NCBI GenBank assembly: GCA_903910765.1
Contig: CAIWBA010000291.1
Coordinates: 211,492 to 254,203 of the forward strand
Reading direction: 5' to 3'
Source: an uncultured Bacteroidota bacterium
Lineage (GTDB): Bacteria > Bacteroidota > Bacteroidia > Chitinophagales > Chitinophagaceae
DNA length: 42,712 nt
Shown: positions 10,276 through 21,000 of the stretch, piece after piece
Layout of the letters: each line of letters opens with the position of its first letter
How positions within the stretch are numbered: the stretch's first letter is position 1
Made by a program: the position numbers and the translations under genes
The notes under the pieces: model-generated
The model's input: only the letters and a program-made list of their open reading frames with translations
Told to the model about the DNA's origin: nothing
Databases searched by the model: none

Positions 10276-10941
10276 TTGGTAGTAATAGGTATCGACTTTT
10301 CAATACAGTTTCCAGCTGTATGCATCTGTAAAGACTTTAAATCTTTTCGTTGGATTGCATGCGTCAATACCGGTACAACTAAAGCCCACCGAAAGTTACT
10401 TGAAGATACTCAACTTCAATTTCCTGAGCTTGAATTCATATTTCTACCTCCTAAAAATTTTAAGTACGATACTTATTCTGGAGTTGAAAGAGCTAAATTA
10501 GCAAACTATTCTCTTCTAGTTGATACCTTAATTAATCGAGTTAAAGAAGTAGTTAAATCTGAGCCAGACCGAATTATCTCAATTGAAGGAATTGCGTATG
10601 GCGCACAAGGTAATGCTCTACTTGATATTGCCCAGTCTACTGGAATGTTAAGAAAAAAAGTATTAGATAATATTCTAAATAATAAACAAGAAAGTCTATT
10701 CATATTTTCACCAGGAGAACTTAAAAATGCAATTGGAGCAAAGGGTAATGCTGGTAAAATAGACGTTTATAAACAATTTATGGAGACCCCAATTCTAGCA
10801 GAAGGAAGTGCCTTACATAATGTACTTATTCAATATACTGATCAAATTATAAAAAAAGATGTAGTTGGTTCGCCATTTATGGACATGATAGATTCATATT
10901 TAGCAGTTCTTAAAATTTATACATCACTAAAAGAATCCTAA
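10276..10941 (+). CDS. RuvC-like (RNase H fold) Holliday junction resolvase/nuclease
   Basis: VVIGIDFS (first acidic motif), IISIEGIAYGAQGNALLDIAQSTGMLRKK (second), SPFMDMIDSYLAVLKIY (C-terminal Asp). TTG start; an in-frame TGA lies just upstream. Confidence 0.75.
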   Translation: MVVIGIDFSIQFPAVCICKDFKSFRWIACVNTGTTKAHRKLLEDTQLQFPELEFIFLPPKNFKYDTYSGVERAKLANYSLLVDTLINRVKEVVKSEPDRIISIEGIAYGAQGNALLDIAQSTGMLRKKVLDNILNNKQESLFIFSPGELKNAIGAKGNAGKIDVYKQFMETPILAEGSALHNVLIQYTDQIIKKDVVGSPFMDMIDSYLAVLKIYTSLKES

Positions 10942-10945
10942 CTAA

Positions 10946-11365
10946 ATGTCAAAGGCTAAAGAGAGTAAATATTATATTAATAATAGAGATTTTACAAATG
11001 AAATTATTCGATGTAAACACGGTATGCTTAACGAGGTAACTGGTTATCAACACACTGCTGGCGAATTATCCCCAATTGCAATTAACTATTTTATAATTTT
11101 AGCAAACCGTGCAATCTTAAAATTAAGATTTAGTAATCCACTAGATAAAGAAGATTGTATCCAGTCAGCTCTATTAGATCTTCTTAGATATTGGAGAAAC
11201 TTTAATGAAGAAAAATCAAATAATGCATTTGCTTACTTTACTCAAATTGCAAAAAATGGTTATGCAAAAGAGTACAAGAAAATTTATAAACATATAGGTA
11301 AAGGCGAAAAAGTTGAGTTTGTGTCATTAAGCCATTCAGGAGACTCCGAAATTTATTCAATTTAA
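10946..11365 (+). CDS. T4 gp55-like late transcription sigma factor
   Basis: NNRDFTNEII... and FNEEKSNNAFAYFTQIAKNGYAKEYKKI resemble T4 gp55 (NNKDFHEAM..., FDPEKSKNPFAYFTQIIYYAFIRRI); DKEDCIQSALLDLLRYWRNF region-2-like. Confidence 0.8.
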   Translation: MSKAKESKYYINNRDFTNEIIRCKHGMLNEVTGYQHTAGELSPIAINYFIILANRAILKLRFSNPLDKEDCIQSALLDLLRYWRNFNEEKSNNAFAYFTQIAKNGYAKEYKKIYKHIGKGEKVEFVSLSHSGDSEIYSI

Positions 11366-11384
11366 CTATTTTTACTCTAAACCT

Positions 11385-11391
11385 TATAAAT
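11385..11391 (+). promoter_or_regulatory. Candidate late promoter (TTATAAATCC) upstream of the first large structural gene
   Basis: TATAAAT about 54 nt upstream of ATG 11445; a second TTAATAAATAAAGG lies closer to the ATG. Confidence 0.35.
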
Positions 11392-11444
11392 CCACTAGTA
11401 CTAGGACCCTTAATAAATAAAGGTAAAGATCTGGGCAATATCTC

Positions 11445-14400
11445 ATGAACATTAATAATCTCGTATTTTTTGATAAAAATGGTGAATCTTATAACTTTTC
11501 ACAAAACTCTGAAACTGGTTCTTGGGAAGGATCTGACTATTTTTTACCAATATCAACTGCGTTATACGACGTTTCAAATCTATTCATTCTTGAAAAGATT
11601 GGAGATAATTATCGATTTCCAGCACTAGAGCCAGGTTCTAAATTAACAGTTAAGTGGAAAACTGCTGAATCTTCAGATAATTTTTTCTTATTTACAATTG
11701 CCAAAGAGGATCCACATACTGATTCAACTACTTATTTAACTAGACAAACGAGTCTTGACATAAATTATGAAGACTTATCTCCAGGCGGATTTACCAATCT
11801 AGACTTAGCCTATCCATTACAATTAAATGTAGGTTTTTCTCCATCTGACGAAGTTAGTTATAACCGAATCCTAAATATTTACTATGAAATCGGTTCAAGT
11901 TCAACCCTAATTACCTCTATCTATTTTTATGGTGAAGGCGAAGACGAGGATGAGCGTTTCAGAATTTGGTTAGCCAATTTTGGAATCAAGTTTAATCGAG
12001 AAGATGCTCTTTTACTAAAAGATTATGATCTAAAGGAAGGTTTACCTGACTGGAAACAAATTAATCAAGCCAGAAAGCAATTATTAGTTAATCGTGATCA
12101 AATTTATCCATATGTTGGAACATACAAAGGTCTTACTAACATTATTAATATTTTAGGATACAGAGATGTACTTAGAGTAAAGGAATACTGGCAAGATCAG
12201 GATACTAAGTCAGCATATTATGGAAAATATGCAATGGTTGATGTTACTGATCTTCTTAATACTGGAACAATTGATAATATTGATCTGGTTGACCTAAACG
12301 GTCAAATTAAAAAGGGTGGAAAATTTAAAAAGACTGAGTTTCTTGCTCTAGCCTATGAATTTTCAATTGCTAGTGATATAATTGATGAAGATGGTATACC
12401 TGAAGTTGAATTTACTACTGACTTTACCATAGATGAAATATTTTATAAATTAAATAGATTATCTACTAAATTAAAAACTGAAATGTTACCAATAAATGTT
12501 GTAATCAAGGACATTATTGGAGAATTCATATATTTTAATAAGTTTACAGTTAGACAATGGTCAGACGTAGCATATATTACTGAACTTGAACTTAATGATG
12601 ACTATAATGTAACAATTAATCATCCATCAACTAAGTCACAATTACTATTAATTAGAGACATTAAGCCTTTATACCCTAAGTTAAATGGTACTTCTGAATT
12701 TCCTGAAATTACATTTAACCAAACTTCAATTTATCCATATCAAGATGGACAAAAGTATAATATCACAGAAATGCCAGACCTAATTACTGCAATTTCTGAC
12801 TATTATGAGGATATAAACCTATATGAATTTCAGTTACATGGACAAATCAATCCAACTGTATCTGGTGATGATATTGATGGAAAAGTTGGCTGCCCTATCA
12901 CATTAGAAGCATATATTCCAGATTTTACCCTATCTCAATTAGACGGATCTAAATTTATTGACTTTGTAGACTCTCATTTTACAATAGGAAATATTAGATA
13001 CCGTAATGGCTATGAAATGGAATGGAATATTACTGGTCCTCAAGGTTATGTATTTAATTGGAGAGCTAAGTTAATGGATATTATTAGAATACCACATATT
13101 TTACCGCATGTTGGAGATTACATAATTCAGTCAACTGTATATGATTTACAAGGAGGTCAAAATGTGAGTTATTTACATACAACTGTACTTAGTGAAGAAC
13201 CTGTAATTGAAGTATTTACTAAACTTCAAGATAAAGCTAAATACCAAATTAAGGATTTACATAATATAACACTTGGTGATATTGGTGACAGTCCAATCTA
13301 TTTACCATTTGCTAATGCAGTTAAAGGTGAAGCATTTACCTCAAGTTTAGCTCAACACTATTTAGATTGGAATACTTATTCTAATAATTTTGGAGTTGGT
13401 AATCCACAGACTGAATCCCAAATATTTACAGAAGGTATTGGATTTGAACAAGTTTCAAGCTCATCTAATCCAGCTAAAATTCAATTTGGCACAGGTTCTA
13501 GTCCATATGGCCAACCTACTATCTACGATTATCAAAATGCAACGCTTGGAGATTTAGTATTAAACCGACTTTCTGATCTTGAGTACACAGCAGATAGACT
13601 AAATGGATTTATTATTAAATTAGTAGAATATTCAATAAATCCTCTAATCGGTATTAATTTTTATACTGACAATATTATTTCAAGTTATGTAGTAGCGTCA
13701 TATATCGATGCAGTTGATTTAGCAGATCAGTTAAACCATGAATCAGTTGACCTAAATATTCAAGAATACCGATATGTTGAGGTAAATGGAAATATTCATG
13801 CACACGCAAAGAGACAAGATAAAGCACTACACCGAGTTTTAACACTTCACTATAATGGAGCACCTAAATTTAAAGAGTATGTATATACATTTAGTTATCC
13901 TACCCTAATTTACTCTAATCAACTTATAAGTACCCTAAATTTACAGCTTTCTCAAATTGCCAAAGAAATTGATGAAGACTTATTATTTTTAAATGTACCA
14001 TTTGAAGAGTGTTTACGTAAAACTGGTGAAACTACCTATTCAATGACAGTTTTAACTATTCCAAGCGTATTTACTTCATTTAAAACATTTACCCTAACTC
14101 GAGCCCAAGAATTTATAGTAGGAACAACGGTTAGAGCAACCAGTATTTCAAATCCAGGAGACTGGGTTGAAGGTATTGTTACTCAATCTGCCCTACTTAA
14201 TTCAATTATTATAACGTTTACGAATAGTTCATTAACTGGAAATACCAGAGCAGATTGGGCATTTACTTATGTTGAAACAATTACAAATTTAAAACCAACC
14301 TTTGCTGCTGCAGGTACTCCAAACTATTGGATTAATAACCAAATCGGTAACTATATCAATTTTTCATCATTAACTAGCCCTAGTGCAACTGTTACTGGTT

Positions 14401-14780
14401 ATTTACCATCAACTGTTGACCAAAATACATTTAGTCTTTCCAATTTAAAGACAGGATTAGATGGATTAGTTGTTCCATTACATCAACCGGTATTTGCAGC
14501 TATTTCAAATATAGAGTCTAAAAAGAACTGTATTTGGACCTTAACCTTATTTGGAAAGGAAGTTGTGAAAATCCAAAATATTGCAACCTTTATTTGGAGA
14601 TTTGCTGATCCTGGAGAATATTCATTAACTGCTACTGTAACTGACGTTAATGATAACGAGTATACTCTAGTAACTGCTTTTAATGCAGTTCATGCAAATA
14701 AAATTGAAGACTATACTAAATATATTGAAAACACGCTTGATCGCCGCCGCCTATTATCTGGTTACCGTCGATTTGCTTAA
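11445..14780 (+). CDS. Virion structural protein (baseplate/tail-associated), with Ig/PKD-like beta domains
   Basis: 1111 aa; FRIWLANFGIKFNREDALLLKDYDLKEGLPDWKQINQARKQLL phage-structural-like segment; PKD-like GDYIIQSTVYDLQGG and FADPGEYSLTATVTDVNDNEY. Confidence 0.6.
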   Translation: MNINNLVFFDKNGESYNFSQNSETGSWEGSDYFLPISTALYDVSNLFILEKIGDNYRFPALEPGSKLTVKWKTAESSDNFFLFTIAKEDPHTDSTTYLTRQTSLDINYEDLSPGGFTNLDLAYPLQLNVGFSPSDEVSYNRILNIYYEIGSSSTLITSIYFYGEGEDEDERFRIWLANFGIKFNREDALLLKDYDLKEGLPDWKQINQARKQLLVNRDQIYPYVGTYKGLTNIINILGYRDVLRVKEYWQDQDTKSAYYGKYAMVDVTDLLNTGTIDNIDLVDLNGQIKKGGKFKKTEFLALAYEFSIASDIIDEDGIPEVEFTTDFTIDEIFYKLNRLSTKLKTEMLPINVVIKDIIGEFIYFNKFTVRQWSDVAYITELELNDDYNVTINHPSTKSQLLLIRDIKPLYPKLNGTSEFPEITFNQTSIYPYQDGQKYNITEMPDLITAISDYYEDINLYEFQLHGQINPTVSGDDIDGKVGCPITLEAYIPDFTLSQLDGSKFIDFVDSHFTIGNIRYRNGYEMEWNITGPQGYVFNWRAKLMDIIRIPHILPHVGDYIIQSTVYDLQGGQNVSYLHTTVLSEEPVIEVFTKLQDKAKYQIKDLHNITLGDIGDSPIYLPFANAVKGEAFTSSLAQHYLDWNTYSNNFGVGNPQTESQIFTEGIGFEQVSSSSNPAKIQFGTGSSPYGQPTIYDYQNATLGDLVLNRLSDLEYTADRLNGFIIKLVEYSINPLIGINFYTDNIISSYVVASYIDAVDLADQLNHESVDLNIQEYRYVEVNGNIHAHAKRQDKALHRVLTLHYNGAPKFKEYVYTFSYPTLIYSNQLISTLNLQLSQIAKEIDEDLLFLNVPFEECLRKTGETTYSMTVLTIPSVFTSFKTFTLTRAQEFIVGTTVRATSISNPGDWVEGIVTQSALLNSIIITFTNSSLTGNTRADWAFTYVETITNLKPTFAAAGTPNYWINNQIGNYINFSSLTSPSATVTGYLPSTVDQNTFSLSNLKTGLDGLVVPLHQPVFAAISNIESKKNCIWTLTLFGKEVVKIQNIATFIWRFADPGEYSLTATVTDVNDNEYTLVTAFNAVHANKIEDYTKYIENTLDRRRLLSGYRRFA

Positions 14781-14810
14781 TAAATAAAAAATATAAAAAA
14801 TTAATAAAAA

Positions 14811-15875
14811 ATGGCATTTACTAACCTAACTCTATCCACAACCCCTTTATTAGAGACAACCTTCATCTCTGATATGAGACTAATCGTTAACGCTAACGTT
14901 GCAGTCGTTAAAGGTAAAGTTGAAGACTTAATTAATACTTTTGAATTTGACTTAACTAACAAATACATTGGAGTAGATAATTACTTTAACCAAGTTAAAA
15001 CAAACAATGTTATCCTAGGAAATAGTATTTCTTTTATGGATACAACCAATGTAATTGGAAGCTTAACCAAATCAGTTGGAAAATCAATACTATCTGTTGA
15101 TAAACTGGTTATTCAAGCTGGAGGATCAATCGATATGACTGGTACTGGAAATACAATGGCAGTAAAGAAATTTGGTGTAGGAATGTCGTTAGCCAATTTA
15201 CAAAATGTTTCTCTATTTGCAGATGATGCATTCTACGTAGGTTCACCAGCAACTTCAACTCCAATTAAATCTCAGTTTTATGGCGAAACTAAATTTTTAG
15301 GTCAAGCCGTTACTCAAAGTACTGATACGCCAACTGTTCCTAATTTAATCACATTAAGTGCTGAATCTACGTACTATCATAGTACACTAGTTTTAAGCAA
15401 AACCAGTAATCAATTTATTTACCTTTCTATTCAAGCGGCTGACTCAAGTCCTAGTGGAAAACCGGTTTACTTATTCTTAATGGAAGATGCACTAAACCGC
15501 CCAAACCCAGGACAAAGTTTTACAATTGTAATTAAAGAATATTTAGATAATAGTGGATTATCTGCTTTACCAGTTGCAGATTGGGGACATATTAAAATTG
15601 CTCCAGGTTATATTGATGGAACCAATACTCAAGCACTAATTAATGGTGGAACTCACTCAACTGCTGCAACTTCAGCAAATGCAGTAGTTTTTGCACTAGC
15701 TAATCAACATGTTGAATTATATAATACAGCAATTCAGGCAGATATTACTACTAAACCATTAATATTTGGTTCATCTGTTACTTTTACCAAATTTGAAAAT
15801 TTACCTTCAATTGGAGCAGTTACTGACTGCCGATTTGTTATTACAGGTTCTCATAATATTAATATCATAAACTAA
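14811..15875 (+). CDS. Putative virion/tail fibre protein (354 aa)
   Basis: Beta-rich, Ser/Thr/Asn-rich protein in the structural cluster, e.g. VDKLVIQAGGSIDMTGTGNTMAVKKFG. Confidence 0.5.
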   Translation: MAFTNLTLSTTPLLETTFISDMRLIVNANVAVVKGKVEDLINTFEFDLTNKYIGVDNYFNQVKTNNVILGNSISFMDTTNVIGSLTKSVGKSILSVDKLVIQAGGSIDMTGTGNTMAVKKFGVGMSLANLQNVSLFADDAFYVGSPATSTPIKSQFYGETKFLGQAVTQSTDTPTVPNLITLSAESTYYHSTLVLSKTSNQFIYLSIQAADSSPSGKPVYLFLMEDALNRPNPGQSFTIVIKEYLDNSGLSALPVADWGHIKIAPGYIDGTNTQALINGGTHSTAATSANAVVFALANQHVELYNTAIQADITTKPLIFGSSVTFTKFENLPSIGAVTDCRFVITGSHNINIIN

Positions 15876-15890
15876 TTTAATTAACTACGT

Positions 15891-18065
15891 ATGGCAACCG
15901 CACCACTAATAAAACCAATACAGACTCAAAAGGGAATGTTTTATACATTCCAGAGTTCAATTGAGGATTTAAGTTTAACCTTTAATAATAATACAAATAA
16001 GTTTAAATTCTCTAAATTTGCTCTGTTACGTATTCCGGAAATTTCAATTCCGTCGACTATGGAAACTGACAATAAGACTCAGTTTTTTGCACAAGGTGAA
16101 ACTCCAGTACTTTCAAATCTATCAGCTAACGAAAATTTAAACTTAGCTAATAGTTTTCAAAACTATGCACTTAACTTAGAAAGCTTATTAATATCTCAGA
16201 CTTCATATAAAAGAGAAAAAAAATTAAACGTATCTGAGCGTGTATTTTGGAAATGGTTAAAGGAGAGCGGAGCAATTCGTTGGAGAGATTCAAACTCTAC
16301 TGAAGTTATTTCAAATTTACCAGTTGGTGAATCTCGTTGGAGCGAAGATTGGTATGATCCAATCTTAACTTCATATAATCGAGTAGTTAAATATGTTGGA
16401 GAAATTGATGTAGTAAACTCAGTTCGTAGTAAAGATAACTCATATAGTGAATTATACATACACGTACCTACTAATGTAGGTTCAAGTCCAACTGTCTTAT
16501 TTGAATCAAAGCCTGATGAGAATTACGGACCTGATATGATTATCGTAAATACTCCAGGAGATCCATTAGACCTTGAATACTTAAATGGTAGACACTATAA
16601 TGATACTCATCCATTTGTTGGAATGAGCCTGCAAGCATTTTATGATCTAGATTCAAATATTGTAGATAATTATATTTCAAATACATTAACGGTTCAACCA
16701 AGTACTCTTGGTTTTTGGTGGGGATCTCATTCTATACAAAATGCGTATTATACAGATCCAGCAGAATATTTTGGAACTCCATATGGTGTTCTAACTTCAA
16801 CTCCTAAAGTTCAACGTATTTTTAAAGAATATTCAGCTGCTTCTAGATCTGTTGAATATTTACGATCAACTCATGATGGTATGATTATTGATTTCAATCT
16901 ATCAAATTACTTATTAGCTCAACAAAATACAAATATTAAATCATTTGCTCAATTAAATGATAGTTATACAAATAGTGACTTTGAATTTAATGCAATTCTA
17001 GTTTATTATGATGTATATGATCCATTACCAAGTGCAGTTGCTGGTGTTGAACCAGTTACAGTAACAAATTTATATGGAGTTTATTTCTTAAATAAAGTAG
17101 TTCAAAATGGTAGTGAATTTGTTATACCAATGATAACAAAAAATAAGCCAGATACCATTAATAAAACTAATGGTAATGCCTTTGCGTTTAAAGTAAATTT
17201 AAAATTTGATACTTCAATCGAAGATGTTTCAGTTGAAAAATCAGTTAATGATTATAGTACAGTTGCACTAGAATTATTCTATGATGTATTAACTGAGATG
17301 AGATCATTACAAACTAAATTTAATGATAAATTACTTGAACTTGAAAATTTAAAAACCGATGTTGATTTAGCAAAGGATGCTCTATTAAATACAACAGCCT
17401 TAACCAGTTTAGCAAATAGACTTAGTTCTCTTGAAACAACGGTTGCTGCCTCAACTTCTGCATTTGCTGAAGCTACTTCAATTATGTCATTAATTGACAG
17501 TGTAAATGGTAGAATCGATGAAATTTTAAGTGGAACAACCTCTTTACAAATAAGTTATAATACTGAATCCTTTAAACCTGGATATGGAATGGCTCTAGAT
17601 AAAACAATCCCAAACCAAATTGTATTTACATCAGGTGTTCAAAATTATTCATTAATTAATGAAGTTGACCTTAGTGTAAATACACAAGGAGACAAAACAG
17701 TTGCATTGGGAATTGGTGGAACCCAAATACGTCATCTTAAATTAAACGGGTCAGGAAGCCCTATTCCATTTAATTTAATTAGAGACTTAACCATTTATAT
17801 TGATGATTCATCCAATACTTGGAAATTAGGTCAAACTCTTAGAATTGTTTGTGATTCTCAAATTGTTCCAAGTACCTATGTAATTAATATAAAAACAGAT
17901 TCGCTAAATATTACAAATTCACTTGCTACTTATAATATACTAGTTGCTCAATTAACTGCAGCAGACTTTCCTACTACTTACGGTAGAACTGGTACAACTA
18001 TTATTGATATTATATGTACAAATGCTAAAACTTTAACGTTCAACGTCGATAAAATAATAAGATAA
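15891..18065 (+). CDS. Putative virion/tail fibre protein with coiled-coil (724 aa)
   Basis: Heptad-like segment TEMRSLQTKFNDKLLELENLKTDVDLAKDALLNTTALTSLANRLSSLETTV followed by a beta-rich C-terminus. Confidence 0.55.
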   Translation: MATAPLIKPIQTQKGMFYTFQSSIEDLSLTFNNNTNKFKFSKFALLRIPEISIPSTMETDNKTQFFAQGETPVLSNLSANENLNLANSFQNYALNLESLLISQTSYKREKKLNVSERVFWKWLKESGAIRWRDSNSTEVISNLPVGESRWSEDWYDPILTSYNRVVKYVGEIDVVNSVRSKDNSYSELYIHVPTNVGSSPTVLFESKPDENYGPDMIIVNTPGDPLDLEYLNGRHYNDTHPFVGMSLQAFYDLDSNIVDNYISNTLTVQPSTLGFWWGSHSIQNAYYTDPAEYFGTPYGVLTSTPKVQRIFKEYSAASRSVEYLRSTHDGMIIDFNLSNYLLAQQNTNIKSFAQLNDSYTNSDFEFNAILVYYDVYDPLPSAVAGVEPVTVTNLYGVYFLNKVVQNGSEFVIPMITKNKPDTINKTNGNAFAFKVNLKFDTSIEDVSVEKSVNDYSTVALELFYDVLTEMRSLQTKFNDKLLELENLKTDVDLAKDALLNTTALTSLANRLSSLETTVAASTSAFAEATSIMSLIDSVNGRIDEILSGTTSLQISYNTESFKPGYGMALDKTIPNQIVFTSGVQNYSLINEVDLSVNTQGDKTVALGIGGTQIRHLKLNGSGSPIPFNLIRDLTIYIDDSSNTWKLGQTLRIVCDSQIVPSTYVINIKTDSLNITNSLATYNILVAQLTAADFPTTYGRTGTTIIDIICTNAKTLTFNVDKIIR

Positions 18066-18069
18066 CTAA

Positions 18070-21000
18070 ATGGCAGCAGACAAATCATCATTAAGCGATT
18101 ACTTAGCTGAGCTCGGTGTCGATATTAATAATCTTCAAGAATTTTTACTTAAACTTTCTTTAATATTATCAACGAAATCAGATTCAGTAACCGTTACTCA
18201 AACCCTACAGGATGGAACTAAGTCCGACTATCTAGTACCATCATTTGGTTACTTAAGCGGTCGGGTTAATAGCATTGAACAAAAATTTAATGATCTATTG
18301 AGTGGTAATGCCAATCAATTGGGAGTTAAGGACGCTGATGGTAACCTTAGAAAATTTGAATTAAAAGATTTATCAGGAGTTATTTCTGATTTAGAAAATG
18401 TTGGAAATACTGGAGTTGCTCTACCTGCAACATTTAACTATAAAACAAATTGGTTCTTTGAATCATTCCTAAATCCATTACTTTATATTAATGTAGATAC
18501 TTCTACTATTACAACTGACTCTGATATTAATAAATTTGAAGTTAAGAGACTTATTATTACAAGTAAAGATCAAACCAAATTAAACTATTTTGATTCAACA
18601 TATAAAGGCCAAACTAATTTAATATACAGTGATGTAATTGCAGATTTAGGTACAAGAATAATTGACTATTTTGAAGATGAATCTGAAGTTGAATTACCAC
18701 CTTCTAAAAATACAGTTAGAGGAACCTTTGATATTCTAAATATTTTAGAAGATTCATCAACCTCAATTATCGGTGGTCAAACTTTAACTAATGCAATTCG
18801 TAGATACAGATTAAGTACACTAAAATATTCAAATATATCAGGTCCTACTATTGTTGAAAAAACACTAGTTGCTGGAGACATATTATTAGCGGCTGATAAT
18901 TCAGAATTTAAAGTTGACTCAGTTGATTCTAATTCTAGAACGGTAATTTTATCATTAATTTTTGGAACCGCTGGTTTAAAACAAGGAGCTGCTCAATTAC
19001 GAATAAAACCACAATTAGTTAAGGAGTCTATAATCCAGGTAAATTTAGGATATAACGAAAGAAATATTATTTTCTTAAGACCAATTAGTGATAGACTTTC
19101 TGTAACTACTGATAAATATTCTCAAGGATTTGGAATATTAACAAATGAATTAACGATCACTATGAATAATGGAGATCAAATGACACTAAGCGATTTTTAC
19201 GGAACCTTTGTTTCAGATTTTGGAATGTTATTCTTAAGCTATGCAAAAGAAAAGAAACTTCCATCATCTATGGGAGAGGCTCCAAATTTAGTAACGGTTT
19301 CTTCTAATAATTTTAAAGTTATTCAAACTGATCAGCATATTCAAGATTCAGATAATACTCTTGCAATTAAACAAAAGATTTCTGCTAAAGAACAGGCAGT
19401 TTCTCAAATTAGAGAAATTGATACTCAAATTTCAACAACTAGAGCTAACTTAAATACAAATGCATCTTTAAATGAATCTCAAAAGTTAAAATTACAAAAG
19501 GATTTATCAACTCTTGCTGATACTCGTGCAACATTAACCAATACTCAACAAAGTTTAATTTCGGATATTACTACCTCAATTAAATCAACTCCGAGTTTTA
19601 TAACTAATCCAACTTACCGAGTTAGAGGATTTTGGTCAATTCCTACTGCCCTTACTACTGCATATGGAACTCAACATGTTGTTCAATTTAAAATATCATA
19701 CCGTACTCTAAGTAAAACAGGTAGTTCAAAAACAGCTGATCAATTAGAATTTGTTGATGCAAGTGGAAATAAAGTAACCGGTGCATTTTCACCATGGACA
19801 GAATTTTTATCTAAAGCTAGAACTAAGAAATTAAATACATTAACCGGTTTTTATGAATGGTCAGACGAAAATATTTCTGATCCAAATGAAGTTAACTCTA
19901 ACCAATTAGATATTCCAATTAAAAAAGGAGAAGTTGTTGAAATTAGAATTAAGAGTTTGTCTGAAGCAGGTTGGCCTGATTCACCAGTTGAATCAGCATG
20001 GTCTGAGAGTATTCTAGTTGAATTTCCAGCAGGTATTGAAACGGCTGAAGATGCAACCATTGTTTCTCAACAAGCATTTGCCGATGAGACTAGAATAAAT
20101 TTTCAATCTGAATTAAATGCAAAAGGTTTAGATATTCACTTAAGCTCTGCATTTACTACTCGTGATAAATATTTTGCTCATAAATCAGAAGATATTGCAA
20201 GTGGATTCTTTTCAAGTGATGGAAGCGTGGTTGACCTTTACACAAAGGTTAAGAGTATTTCAGATTCAATATCTGCAGTTCAAACCGCTTTATCTACTGG
20301 AGCTGGTGCACTATCAGTTAGTATCATTGATCAATTAGGTAATCAACAATCAGTTACAAATGGTCAATCATTAGAATTATTTGCTGGATATTATAAAGAC
20401 TTAATTAAAGATACAAGCGTTGTACCAGTTTTATATAATCATGGTAAAATTCTAGCAACTCAATACCTAATACAATTACAAAATACTTCTCAAACTGCAC
20501 TTCAATTAATTTCAACACTGAATGGCGGACTTGCAGAGGTTGCTCCAGCTTCAAATGCTTATATTAATCCAACCGTTAACTATCATGCTAATTTAAGATA
20601 TGATAGATCTCCACTTGTTATTAATAACTCAATTAGTTCAAGTATTAGTGGATTTGTACAAAAAGATGGATATCAATCATCTCAAGTTAAGAGTCAATAT
20701 ATTTACTCAAGATATAAAAGCGTAACTCTAGCAGATACCTTATACTCAGGAGATGGTGTAAATGGAGATGGAGACTCAAGTGGAAGTATTTACTCTCCAT
20801 CTACTTCTAACTATGCGTATGATGGTGTAACAATTGGAACAACAAAAGTTCCATATTCAGATGGTCATTATTTACCATTTAATCCAACTACATCAGCTCC
20901 ATTATATTCACCAGCTGGTGCAGTTACAAATTCAAATATTTGGAATGGAGTAGTTACCTCAAATATTCCACAAGGTGGAGGTCAAGTTAGCGAATTCTGT

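Noticed and set aside
10506-11438. Minus ORFs 10506..10703 and 11238..11438
   Set aside because: Antisense of the RuvC-like and sigma genes (the latter extending into the leader); no supporting features.
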